The notes below the pieces were generated by a model. The model searched no databases. It had not been told where the DNA came from and saw nothing but the letters and a program-made list of their open reading frames with translations. A program made the position numbers and the translations under genes. This document shows positions 1-6,966 of a stretch of 64,000 bases of DNA, one piece after another; within the stretch, counting starts at the first letter, position 1, and each line of letters starts with the position of its first letter. Origin of the DNA: Desulfovibrio psychrotolerans (GTDB lineage: Bacteria > Desulfobacterota > Desulfovibrionia > Desulfovibrionales > Desulfovibrionaceae); assembly GCF_013340305.1 (NCBI RefSeq), contig NZ_BLVP01000002.1, forward strand, positions 248,001 through 312,000, given 5' to 3'.

Positions 1-321
1 GCACATGCCGCATCCCTCGCAGTATTCGGGCCGCAGGCGGATATCTTCGGTTATGGCGTTAAAGTGGCATTTTTCATGGCAGATACCGCACTGTGTGCAC
101 TGGTCCGGGTCCAGAACAGCCCGCTGGCCACTGTGGAATGGGTGTGCCTGTGTTGTTCCGGGGACAACTCCCTGTGCCTGAGGGAGGGCAATAAGATGCA
201 GGTCTGCGGCATCTACATCGCAGTCTGCCACAACCTTGGCGGGGCCGGTGGCGGCAAGTCCCGCCGTGATGGATGTTTTGCCCGTGCCGCCCTTGCCGCT
301 GATGACAAGCAGTTCACGCAT
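1..321 (-). CDS. MinD-type ATPase with ferredoxin domain, C-terminus cut by window edge
   Basis: I read 107 codons beginning MRELLVISGKGGTGKTS, a deviant Walker A (MinD/Mrp/ParA superfamily), followed by a 4Fe-4S motif CTQCGICHEKC and the start of a second one (CEGCGMC) at the window edge. The rest of the ATPase lies outside the window. The start is set by an ATG with a GGAGG six bases upstream. The gene overlaps the end of the preceding ATPase gene by eight bases, so the two are translationally coupled. Paired MinD/ferredoxin ATPases of this kind accompany NifX-fold proteins in the orange protein (ORP) operons of Desulfovibrio. They are thought to act in assembling or inserting a metal cluster in the cytoplasm, and that role is inference here. 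Confidence 0.88.
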   Translation of the reverse strand, partial: MRELLVISGKGGTGKTSITAGLAATGPAKVVADCDVDAADLHLIALPQAQGVVPGTTQAHPFHSGQRAVLDPDQCTQCGICHEKCHFNAITEDIRLRPEYCEGCGMC

Positions 322-1471
322 GATGCGCCTCCGATGCGGATTGAAGTGCCGCAGCATGCCTGGCAGCCTTGGTGTCAGTTTCGGTGTCAGGTCTGGCGTT
401 AGTTTTGACGCCATGTATGGTCGTCGAGAGTGCGGAAGCTTTGGCGGATGCGGCTTCCCCGGTGGTTTCCGCTTCCGTTGTGTTCCGTCCCTGCGTCACA
501 ATCTGATGCAGGCGTTCCCACAGGGCGGCATACGCATCGCGCATCTGCGGCAGGGCGTTTATAAGCAGTTGTCCTTCTGCACAGACGGTGGCGGCCTGCT
601 GGCTATGCGGAATGCGGGCCAGCACGGGTATGGCCTGTGCTGCGAGCCATTCATCTACCCGGTTGTCTCCCATGCCGCTACGGTTAATGACCACGCCGAA
701 CGGTTGCTTGAGGGTGCGTAGCGTTTCAACGGCCAGTTGCAGGTCGTGCAGGCCGAAAGGAGTGGGTTCCGTGACCAGAATGGTGTAGTCGGCACCATCC
801 ATGGAAGTGATGACCGGGCAGGAGGTGCCGGGAGGACAATCGCGCAGCACGATTTCTTCGTTTCTTCGCGGAACAGATACGCGTATGCGCTCTGCCTGTC
901 CTGCATGCACGCCCATATCAAGCTGATCAAGCTGTTCAAGCTGTCCAAAGAGTTCGCGGATGAGCGGCGGTGACATGGCTTCTCCCACGCGCAGGCTGCC
1001 GGTGAGCAGACGCAGGGCCGGGGTGTCAGCCGTGTGGCTGTTTTGCGGGGAAATCGATTCCGCCCGAACAGCATCCATTTGGACAGTACCCATTTGGACT
1101 GTGCCTATGACCCGTGTGCTTTCCGTTATGGCTCCTGCCGGGCAGGCTTCCATGCACAGACCGCAGCCGTGGCACAGTTCGGGGAATTCCATGATCTCCC
1201 CCATCCAGATAAGGGCTTTGAACCGGCATTCCGTAACGCATATGCGGCAGGTTTCACCGATGCAGCGGCTACTGTCCACGGCGGGTACGGGGGCGTGGGC
1301 GGTGCGTGTCCATGCCCATTGCGGTTGGAAGAAGAGGTGCGCGTTGGGTTCTTCCACGTCGCAGTCCACGAGTGTGACGGGGAAGCCGCTGCGGGAGAGG
1401 TGGGCGGCAAGATTGACGGAGAGGGTGGTTTTTCCCGTTCCGCCCTTGCCGCTGGCTATGGCTATATGCAT
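314..1471 (-). CDS. MinD-type ATPase with inserted ferredoxin domain (ORP-complex type)
   Basis: This 385-residue protein opens with MHIAIASGKGGTGKTT, a deviant Walker A at residues 8-15, typical of the MinD/Mrp superfamily. A ferredoxin insertion follows. Cysteines 70, 75, 78 and 82 form an atypical first cluster motif, and C100-x2-C103-x2-C106-x3-C110 forms a canonical 4Fe-4S motif. Residues beyond about 170 resume the ATPase fold. A longer open frame reaches upstream, but the Walker A must sit at the N-terminus, so I chose the ATG just before it. The C-terminal 45 residues are Ala/Thr-rich and low in complexity. It is followed, with overlap, by a second ATPase of the same design. Likely role: ATP-dependent metal-cluster or Fe-S handling for the neighbouring NifX-like proteins (inference). 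Confidence 0.88.
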   Translation of the reverse strand: MHIAIASGKGGTGKTTLSVNLAAHLSRSGFPVTLVDCDVEEPNAHLFFQPQWAWTRTAHAPVPAVDSSRCIGETCRICVTECRFKALIWMGEIMEFPELCHGCGLCMEACPAGAITESTRVIGTVQMGTVQMDAVRAESISPQNSHTADTPALRLLTGSLRVGEAMSPPLIRELFGQLEQLDQLDMGVHAGQAERIRVSVPRRNEEIVLRDCPPGTSCPVITSMDGADYTILVTEPTPFGLHDLQLAVETLRTLKQPFGVVINRSGMGDNRVDEWLAAQAIPVLARIPHSQQAATVCAEGQLLINALPQMRDAYAALWERLHQIVTQGRNTTEAETTGEAASAKASALSTTIHGVKTNARPDTETDTKAARHAAALQSASEAHHA

Positions 1472-1717
1472 GCGATATCCTGTACAAATAGAATGTTTGT
1501 GCCGGGTTTGTTCTTGGGGCATGCTACCCCTGCATATCCCGGAGCGGCCTGCCGGCCTGCATGTGGGAGGAGTCGCCGGACCCGCTCCGGGATTGTGGTC
1601 GGCACGGTCGCAGGCAGGCGGACAGGCGTGCACTGCGTAACCCAACCGTGTGGAGTCGGCTGGGGACCGGGTTATCCGTGCCGTTGCAGCCTTGCGAAGT
1701 TGACCGTTGGCAGCCGT

Positions 1718-2020
1718 CTATTCTTCGGGCCGTTCGGGGGCGGTGCCGACACGCCTGCGGCAACTGCCGTCGCGCAGTCGCAGCCCTCTTCCGAAGCCGC
1801 CCCGTGTCATGCCAGCTGCCTGCGCGGGAGCGGCATCGTCCGTCGCGGGGTTTTCCATCAAAACATCGCTGCCAAATCTGTTGTTGCGGCGTAGCCGGTT
1901 TTCCTGCCCGTCTTCAGTCAGGTCGCCGCGATAGCGGCCTTTGCCGCACTGGTTGCCCCGCTCGTAGCCCGCTGTTTCGAAGCGTCTGCCGTGGCCGTTT
2001 CCGTGTCTTCCTGCGTTCAT
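1718..2020 (-). CDS. Small Arg/Gly-rich hypothetical protein in ORP-like operon
   Basis: This is a 100-residue product with many Arg, Gly and Asn residues (for example GRHGNGHGRRFETAGYERG), two cysteines and no recognisable domain. The ATG has a good GGGAGGT ribosome site six bases upstream, and the gene lies between a NifX-like gene and a MinD-type ATPase gene on the same strand, which argues that it is real. Small glycine-rich proteins are found in NifX/MinD clusters of other anaerobes, but I cannot assign this one to a named family. About 246 bases separate it from the next ATPase gene and hold nothing I recognise. Confidence 0.6.
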   Translation of the reverse strand: MNAGRHGNGHGRRFETAGYERGNQCGKGRYRGDLTEDGQENRLRRNNRFGSDVLMENPATDDAAPAQAAGMTRGGFGRGLRLRDGSCRRRVGTAPERPEE

Positions 2021-2071
2021 GGGTACCTCCCTTATCGTTGGTGAATTGGTACAGTCCCGCCTGCGTATCCG

Positions 2072-2431
2072 CTACCAATGGCCCTGCTTGTCGGCGTCCT
2101 GCGCGGGGATAAGCTCGCCTCTCGTGAAAGCGGCATAGGCGGCTTCCACGGTGGGGAGCTCTGTATAGTATACCGTAATATTGCCCTTGCTGAGGGCCGC
2201 GAAGGCCTTGGGGCCCACATGGCCGGTTATCACGGCCTCGACTCCGGCATCCTTTACATGCATGGCTGCCTGAATTCCCGCGCCCTGAGGCAGATTGAGG
2301 TTTTGGGCGTTGTCACGGTATTCGTGCGCGCCTGTCTGACCGTCCATTATGACGAATCCTGCGGCGCGGCCAAATCGCGGGTCCAGCGGACTTTGCAGGC
2401 TGCTCCCCTGTGCGCTGATGGCTATTTTCAT
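2072..2431 (-). CDS. NifX-fold protein, candidate orange protein (ORP)
   Basis: This is a 119-residue single-domain protein of the NifX/NafY/dinitrogenase iron-molybdenum cofactor family. Recognisable features are the N-terminal MKIAISAQGSSLQSPLDPRFG, the central GAGIQAAMHVKDAGVEAVITG and the VGPKAFAALS segment. The start codon overlaps the stop of the upstream gene by four bases (ATGA), and AAGGAG precedes it. In Desulfovibrio a protein of this size and fold, ORP, carries a Mo-Cu-S cluster and sits in an operon with MinD ATPases and a sigma-54 activator, the arrangement seen here. Cluster content cannot be read from sequence, so the ORP identity is inferred from family and context. Confidence 0.85.
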   Translation of the reverse strand: MKIAISAQGSSLQSPLDPRFGRAAGFVIMDGQTGAHEYRDNAQNLNLPQGAGIQAAMHVKDAGVEAVITGHVGPKAFAALSKGNITVYYTELPTVEAAYAAFTRGELIPAQDADKQGHW

Positions 2432-2928
2432 TGTTTTGCTCCTTCTGTTGCAGTTTGTTGCGCCATTCTTTGTCTGCGGGGATGGGATTGCGGGCAACCG
2501 GGCCCAGGGCCGTTGCTTCCACTTTTTCCAATGTTCCCATTCCGGCCCGCGTCCTGCCCCCGTGCTGTGGGGCAGGCATCCCGCCTGCCGTTTCCATTGT
2601 TGCGGCATCCCGGCATGCGCAGAGATTCCAGCTGGTTCAGGCACAGCGCGTTCAATATTTCATCTGTTGTGCCGCAGACCCATGGCTCAACCTCCATTCC
2701 CGTCTGTTGCAGGCTGCGCCGGTCGCAGCCGCACAGGGCACCGCAGACGAGCAGAGAGACGCAGTGGCGGGTCAGAATGTCATTGCGTTCCGCTGGTGCC
2801 AGATGGGTTATGGGCAGGGTAGCCAGATGGCAAACCTGCATGTCCTGCACTTGATACAGGGCGTAGGTGTCGGCAGAGTCGAACACTGCCGCGAGTCGGT
2901 TATTGAACATGGCGAGACAGACAATCAT
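2428..2928 (-). CDS. NifX-like protein with low-complexity C-terminal tail
   Basis: This 166-residue protein has a NifX/NafY-like N-terminal domain (about residues 1-100) starting MIVCLAMFNNRLAAVFDSAD and containing VCGALCGCDRR. After it comes a tail of roughly 60 residues rich in Gly, Asn, Arg and Gln. The frame is open further upstream only through a TTG codon. I prefer the ATG preceded by AGGT. It is the first gene after the sigma-54 promoter and overlaps the next NifX-like gene by four bases. The CxxC-like cysteines in the family core could bind a metal. The tail is unlike usual family members and may be specific to this lineage. Confidence 0.78.
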   Translation of the reverse strand: MIVCLAMFNNRLAAVFDSADTYALYQVQDMQVCHLATLPITHLAPAERNDILTRHCVSLLVCGALCGCDRRSLQQTGMEVEPWVCGTTDEILNALCLNQLESLRMPGCRNNGNGRRDACPTARGQDAGRNGNIGKSGSNGPGPGCPQSHPRRQRMAQQTATEGAKQ

Positions 2929-3009
2929 GGCTACCTGCGGTCTTGCGTTCAACGTTGCGCAGGCCCTATGCCTGCTGCCGCGGACGCTCCCGACCGGTGT
3001 GGCTAGAGA

Positions 3010-3025
3010 AGCAGATAGCGTGCCA
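3010..3025 (-). promoter_or_regulatory. Sigma-54 (-24/-12) promoter of ORP-like operon
   Basis: Read on the minus strand the site is TGGCACG-ctat-cTGCt. It matches the sigma-54 consensus TGGCACG-N4-TTGCW with exact -24/-12 spacing and one mismatch in the -12 element. The predicted transcription start near 2999 gives a leader of about 70 bases before the NifX-like gene at 2928. A sigma-54 activator gene lies immediately upstream. Confidence 0.82.
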
Positions 3026-3099
3026 TATAGGAATAGTGTTTTATGCCAGTATGTTGAGACGAGAGAAGGGAGGCGTGGTAGCGAGGGAGGGTGTGAGTA

Positions 3100-3114
3100 G
3101 GCTATTTTTTAGCC
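3100..3114. promoter_or_regulatory. Activator site 1: GGCTA-N5-TAGCC palindrome
   Basis: GGCTATTTTTTAGCC is a perfect 5-5-5 inverted repeat, about 108 bases upstream of the predicted sigma-54 start. The same palindrome recurs 42 bases away. Its location suits an enhancer for the adjacent sigma-54 activator. Confidence 0.7.
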
Positions 3115-3141
3115 CGTTTTGGATGGCCGGAAGTGCCTATG

Positions 3142-3156
3142 GGCTAAAAGTTAGCC
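3142..3156. promoter_or_regulatory. Activator site 2: GGCTA-N5-TAGCC palindrome
   Basis: GGCTAAAAGTTAGCC is the second copy of the palindrome, centred 42 bases (four helical turns) from the first, so the two lie on the same face of DNA. A further half-site TTAGCC follows at 3158-3163. The paired arrangement suits cooperative binding of an activator hexamer. Confidence 0.7.
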
Positions 3157-3284
3157 ATTAGCCCAGAGCTTAGAAAGGGGTTGGAAAGAGCCTGAAATGA
3201 GGCTGCAACGGAGCTGTTAAGACGCCGGTTGAATCCTGTGCCCACAGTGGGGCAGGCGGTGGCGGCGGGTGGGTGCGGGAAGAA

Positions 3285-4757
3285 TCACTCTGCGCTCTCT
3301 TCGGCATCCGGGCAGCGGCGGAGGATGTTGCGCAGCGTATCTTTGGTGATGCCGAGCTCGCGGCACGCAGCCATACGTTTGCCCTTGTTGCGCTTAAGCG
3401 CTGCCTTAACCGCGAGGCACTTAGCCTGCTCCATGGTCATGGGAGGCAGGGGAGCCGTTGTTGTTTCGGCGGGGGCGGAGTCGGTGGCGTGACGGGCGGG
3501 GGAGGCCGGATTCCGGGAATTTTTCATAGCCCGTCTGCCTGATGTGCTGTCCGCGGGGTGAAACTCCCCGGCTGCGGGTTGCAGAGATTCCGGCAGGTGT
3601 TCCAGCTGGATGAAGCCGGAGCCGCAGAGAATGAAGGCGAACTCGATGATGTTTTCAAGCTCCCGTACATTGCCGGGAAAATTGTGGCGCATGAACACGG
3701 CCATAACGTCTTCAGAAACGCCTTGTATGGACTTGTCGCGCAGCGTGTTCAGCTTGCGGATGAAATGGTCTGTAAGCAGAGGGATGTCGCTCAGGCGTTC
3801 CCGCAAGGGGGGAAGGTGCAGCCGGGCGACGTTCAGGCGGTAGAAGAGGTCCTGCCGGAACCGTCCTTCACGCACGCGTTCTTCAAGCTCCGCGTTGGTG
3901 GCGGCAATGATGCGGGCGTTTGTCTGCTCCGGGGCAACGCCCCCCAGCGGTTCGTAGGTGCGTTCCTGCAGCACCCGCAGCAGTTTGACCTGCACGGCGT
4001 GAGGAATGTCGCCGATTTCGTCCAGAAAGATGGTTCCGCCCTGTGCGAGCTTGAAGCGGCCGGGTTTGTCGCGCTTGGCATCAGTGAAGGCTCCCGCCTT
4101 GTACCCGAAAAGCTCTGATTCCAGAAGTGATTCCGGCAGCGCGCCGCAGTTAAGGGCCACAAAAGGTGCATCGGCGCGGGTGCTCAGATTGTGGATGGCG
4201 TGGGCTATGCGCTCCTTGCCGGTTCCGCTTTCGCCGGTGATGAGCACGGTGGAGTCGCTCTGGGCTATCTGCGGCAGTATGGAGAATATGCGGGTAAGGG
4301 CAGGGCTTTTGCCGATGATGTCTTCGAAGGTGTAGGAGGATTCCACCTCCTTGCGCAGCATGATGATATCCGTGAGGTCGCGGAAGGTCTCCACACCGCC
4401 GATGAGTTCGCCGCGTGCATCGCGCAGGGGAGAGGCGCTTATGGAAACAGGAACCCGGGTGCCGTCTGCCCGGACAATGAAGATGGACTTGCCGCTTATG
4501 TTCAGGGACTGCTCTATGCACTCTTCCAGCGCGCAGTTGCCGTCGCACAGGCTGGAGCGGAAGACCTGCCAGCACTTGCGCCCTATGGCTTCGGATGCCG
4601 GAATGCCCGTAATCTGCTCAGCCGCCTTGTTGAAAAAGGTGACGTTCCAGTCCCTGTCCACGGTGAAAATGCCGTCCGCAATGGATTGCATGACGGTTTC
4701 GCAGGGGATGTGACCGGGCAGCGGCATGGTCGGCTCCGGGGGCACCGCGTCTGTCAT
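3285..4757 (-). CDS. PAS-domain sigma-54-dependent activator of ORP-like operon
   Basis: This is a 490-residue bacterial enhancer-binding protein. An N-terminal PAS domain (about residues 18-130) contains cysteines 62, 71, 75 and 80, a pattern that could sense redox or bind a metal. The AAA+ domain has Walker A GESGTGKE at 175-182 and Walker B TIFLDEIGD at 242-250. The sigma-54 contact loop reads GAFTDA at 222-227 instead of GAFTGA. A Fis-type helix-turn-helix closes the protein (NKGKRMAACRELGITKDTL). It begins 13 bases after hypB, so it may be co-transcribed with hypAB. Its own downstream region carries a sigma-54 promoter with paired palindromes, the likely target. DVU2106-type regulators of Desulfovibrio ORP operons are the closest known analogue. 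Confidence 0.9.
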   Translation of the reverse strand: MTDAVPPEPTMPLPGHIPCETVMQSIADGIFTVDRDWNVTFFNKAAEQITGIPASEAIGRKCWQVFRSSLCDGNCALEECIEQSLNISGKSIFIVRADGTRVPVSISASPLRDARGELIGGVETFRDLTDIIMLRKEVESSYTFEDIIGKSPALTRIFSILPQIAQSDSTVLITGESGTGKERIAHAIHNLSTRADAPFVALNCGALPESLLESELFGYKAGAFTDAKRDKPGRFKLAQGGTIFLDEIGDIPHAVQVKLLRVLQERTYEPLGGVAPEQTNARIIAATNAELEERVREGRFRQDLFYRLNVARLHLPPLRERLSDIPLLTDHFIRKLNTLRDKSIQGVSEDVMAVFMRHNFPGNVRELENIIEFAFILCGSGFIQLEHLPESLQPAAGEFHPADSTSGRRAMKNSRNPASPARHATDSAPAETTTAPLPPMTMEQAKCLAVKAALKRNKGKRMAACRELGITKDTLRNILRRCPDAEESAE

Positions 4758-4770
4758 GGGCGGCAGGTGC

Positions 4771-5427
4771 CTATTGTTTTTTGGACTTCACGGCGGCGCG
4801 CAGCCAGTTGTACCAGTCCTCCAGCCCTTCGCCGGTGCGGCAGGAGGTAAGGAAGATGGGCATGTCCTTGTTCAGGTGCGTGGCAAACCGCTTGGCCCGG
4901 TCCACGTCAAAGTCCACGTAGGGCAGCAGGTCGCTCTTGTTGAGCACCATGGCGGCGGATTTTTCGAACAGTACGGGGTATTTTTCCGGCTTGTCATCGC
5001 CTTCCGGCACGCTGAGCAGGGCAATTTTGTGGTCTTCTCCGCAGTCGAATTCCACGGGGCAGACAAGGTTGCCCACGTTTTCCACGAACAGGATGTCGAT
5101 TTCCGCAAGGGAAAAGTTTTCTATGGCGGCAAGGATCATGGCGCTGTTCAGGTGGCAGCCGCCGTCGGTGTTGATCTGCACGGCCTTGGCACCTGTGGCG
5201 GCTACGCGGCGGGCATCGTTGTCTGTCTGGCAGTCGCCCTCGATGACGGCCATGGAAAATTCGTTTTTCAGGTCGGTGAGGGTGCGCTCCAGCAGCGATG
5301 TCTTGCCCGCGCCGGGGGAGCTGATGAGGTTAAGCACCAGAATGGAGTGCCGGGCGAAGAGGTCTCTGAGCTGTCCGGCCACTTTTTCGTTGGCTTCGAA
5401 AATATTGCGTACAACAGGTATTTCCAT
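4771..5427 (-). CDS. hypB: Hydrogenase nickel incorporation GTPase HypB
   Basis: HypB is a 218-residue GTPase that delivers nickel to [NiFe] hydrogenase large subunits. The G1 loop is SSPGAGKTSLLE near residue 38, followed by EGDCQTDNDA, the switch region DGGCHLNSAMI, FVENVGNLVCP and the NKSDLLPY base-recognition motif, all family hallmarks. There is no His-rich N-terminal nickel-storage tail. The gene starts 12 bases after hypA, forming a hypAB pair, and is followed closely by the sigma-54 activator gene. Together they suggest the organism makes [NiFe] hydrogenase, whose structural genes are outside this window. Confidence 0.96.
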   Translation of the reverse strand: MEIPVVRNIFEANEKVAGQLRDLFARHSILVLNLISSPGAGKTSLLERTLTDLKNEFSMAVIEGDCQTDNDARRVAATGAKAVQINTDGGCHLNSAMILAAIENFSLAEIDILFVENVGNLVCPVEFDCGEDHKIALLSVPEGDDKPEKYPVLFEKSAAMVLNKSDLLPYVDFDVDRAKRFATHLNKDMPIFLTSCRTGEGLEDWYNWLRAAVKSKKQ

Positions 5428-5439
5428 GGAGCGACTCCG

Positions 5440-5793
5440 TTATTCGGCTTCCAGATGGTCGAGATAAATTTCCTTGCCGGAAAGCACCTCATGGGCAAAC
5501 TCCCTGCCGCAGGAGGGGCAAGGCATGTAGAACAGGTCCGGATGCTCAGGGGTGAACTGGGTGCCACAGCCGCCGCAGGCCACGGTGACGGAAATTTCTT
5601 TCAGTTCAAGCTCGGCACCGGCCATGGAGGTTTCCTGCGTTTGCACCTCAAAGGCGAAGCGCAGGGCTTCCGGCACGATGTTGGTGAGCTTGCCGTGGCA
5701 TACGCGTGCAGAAACAAGGCGCGTTGCACCGTGCTTTGCAAGCTCTTCTTTGATTATTTCTATGAGGCTGGATGCGATTGCCATTTCATGCAT
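5440..5793 (-). CDS. hypA: Hydrogenase maturation nickel metallochaperone HypA
   Basis: This is a 117-residue HypA. The N-terminal MHEMAIASSLIEII gives the invariant His2/Glu3 nickel ligands. A zinc ribbon follows with CGGCGTQF and CPSCGRE. The length is normal for the family. HypA passes nickel to HypB, and here it is the first gene of the hypA-hypB-activator group. Its start ATG is the only one that provides the required MHE terminus. Confidence 0.96.
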   Translation of the reverse strand: MHEMAIASSLIEIIKEELAKHGATRLVSARVCHGKLTNIVPEALRFAFEVQTQETSMAGAELELKEISVTVACGGCGTQFTPEHPDLFYMPCPSCGREFAHEVLSGKEIYLDHLEAE

Positions 5794-6139
5794 GCCCGGA
5801 ACGTACTGGAAAAAGAAACGTCCGTCCAGAGGGTTAGCGGGAGAAGGGAGAAAGAGGCTGCATTGCCTTCGGCTTGTCCGTTACGGGGGGACAGCCGGAG
5901 ATGCCCAGTTACCTTCGCCGTTGCCGTTCTTGGCGGGAACGGGCGGAGGAAATGGCTATGGGCCGGCAGGGGCTGGCAGGGCGGCGCAGGGATGTGACGC
6001 CGGACGTGGTCTGAGACCGGAACGGCGGACAGAGGAATTTGCATCCGGCGGACTCTATGATATAGGGGACAGGACGCGTAGCGGGTGCCTGTGTGCATTA
6101 CGGGCGCGGGTATGAGAAGAGCGAGTCTGCGGGGGGCGT
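5794..6139. other. Divergent intergenic region, no gene seen
   Basis: This 346-base region lies between hypA (leftward) and the TPR gene (rightward). I see no credible coding region. A weak sigma-70-like pair, TTGCAT at 6039 and TATAGG at 6061 with 16 bases between, could serve the rightward gene. No sigma-54 site with correct spacing was found. Confidence 0.4.
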
Positions 6140-6928
6140 ATGACGTTTGAAGGAAGAAGTGGAGTTTTCTCCACAAAGGGAAACAGTTGGATAGGGTCCG
6201 GAACGACCAAACGCAAGGTGGTTTCGCGGCGCTTCTGGTTCTGCTTTGAAATGCCGGGAGGCGGTGCATGGAAGGTGCAGCCCCTGACCAGCAATCTGGT
6301 TCCTGTGGGAACGCCGCGGCAGGTGGAAGCGCAGGAGTTTGCCGCCTCCTACAAGCATGAGCCTGATTTTTATGTTGATCCGAACAGGATTATATCGCTT
6401 ATGCCGGAAGAGGACCGCCCCCAGGCGGCAGGACGGCCCGAGCCGGTTGCCGGAGCGGAAAGCGATATCGATGCGGAAAGGCGTATCAACGCAGAAGCGC
6501 AGGCTGCCATGCGGCTGCGCGAGGTGGAACGGCTTGAAAACGAGGCCCGTGCAGACTACGGCATGGGGTTGACGTTTTTCAGGGCGGGGAATACCCGCAA
6601 GGCCATGGAGATTTTTTCTTCCATTGCGGAGCGTGATATTGCATGGCAGCCGGAGCACAAGCACATGTTCTGCGAATTCGGCACCGGGTTGCGCAAGACG
6701 CGGCTTTTGGATGTGGCGCTGAAGCATTATTTCAAGGCGTTGGAGATGGCGCCTGAAGATGAGCACCTGCATCACAATATTGCACGCGTGTATTATGAAC
6801 AGAATAAATACGACAATTGCAGGCAGTGGCTCGAGAAGTCGCTGGAAATAAACCCGGAACTTACGCCCTCCCAGCAGTTTCTGAGCTTTCTCAGAAAAAC
6901 GGGCAAGCTGCCTTCTCCCAGAGTGTAG
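6140..6928 (+). CDS. TPR-repeat protein, first of two tandem paralogues
   Basis: This 262-residue protein has an N-terminal module (about residues 25-75) containing RRFWFCFEM, WKVQPL and a YKHEPDFY segment, then a charged linker. The C-terminal half has tetratricopeptide repeats (YGMGLTFFRAGNTRKAMEIF, LKHYFKALEMAPEDEHLHHNIARVYYE). TPRs mediate protein-protein contact. No signal peptide or membrane segment is visible, so it is probably cytoplasmic. A purine-rich GGGGGG precedes the ATG. The next gene encodes a protein with the same module order, so the pair arose by duplication. Function is unknown. Confidence 0.8.
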   Translation: MTFEGRSGVFSTKGNSWIGSGTTKRKVVSRRFWFCFEMPGGGAWKVQPLTSNLVPVGTPRQVEAQEFAASYKHEPDFYVDPNRIISLMPEEDRPQAAGRPEPVAGAESDIDAERRINAEAQAAMRLREVERLENEARADYGMGLTFFRAGNTRKAMEIFSSIAERDIAWQPEHKHMFCEFGTGLRKTRLLDVALKHYFKALEMAPEDEHLHHNIARVYYEQNKYDNCRQWLEKSLEINPELTPSQQFLSFLRKTGKLPSPRV

Positions 6929-6966
6929 GCGGGCATTGCGCGGGTAGCGCGGACGGAGACAGTGCC

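Larger units (their letters stand above)
2929..3284. other. Intergenic control region of ORP-like operon
   Basis: This 356-base stretch carries no credible gene. It holds the sigma-54 promoter and the two GGCTA-N5-TAGCC palindromes listed separately. It is more AT-rich than its surroundings around 3030-3200, as expected for a bent enhancer-promoter region. I saw no exact IHF consensus by eye. Confidence 0.7.

Noticed and set aside
4726-5997. Long plus-strand open frame of about 420 codons
   Set aside because: It lies antisense to hypB and hypA, which have unmistakable motifs. The translated text is Gly/His/Val-rich with no domain.
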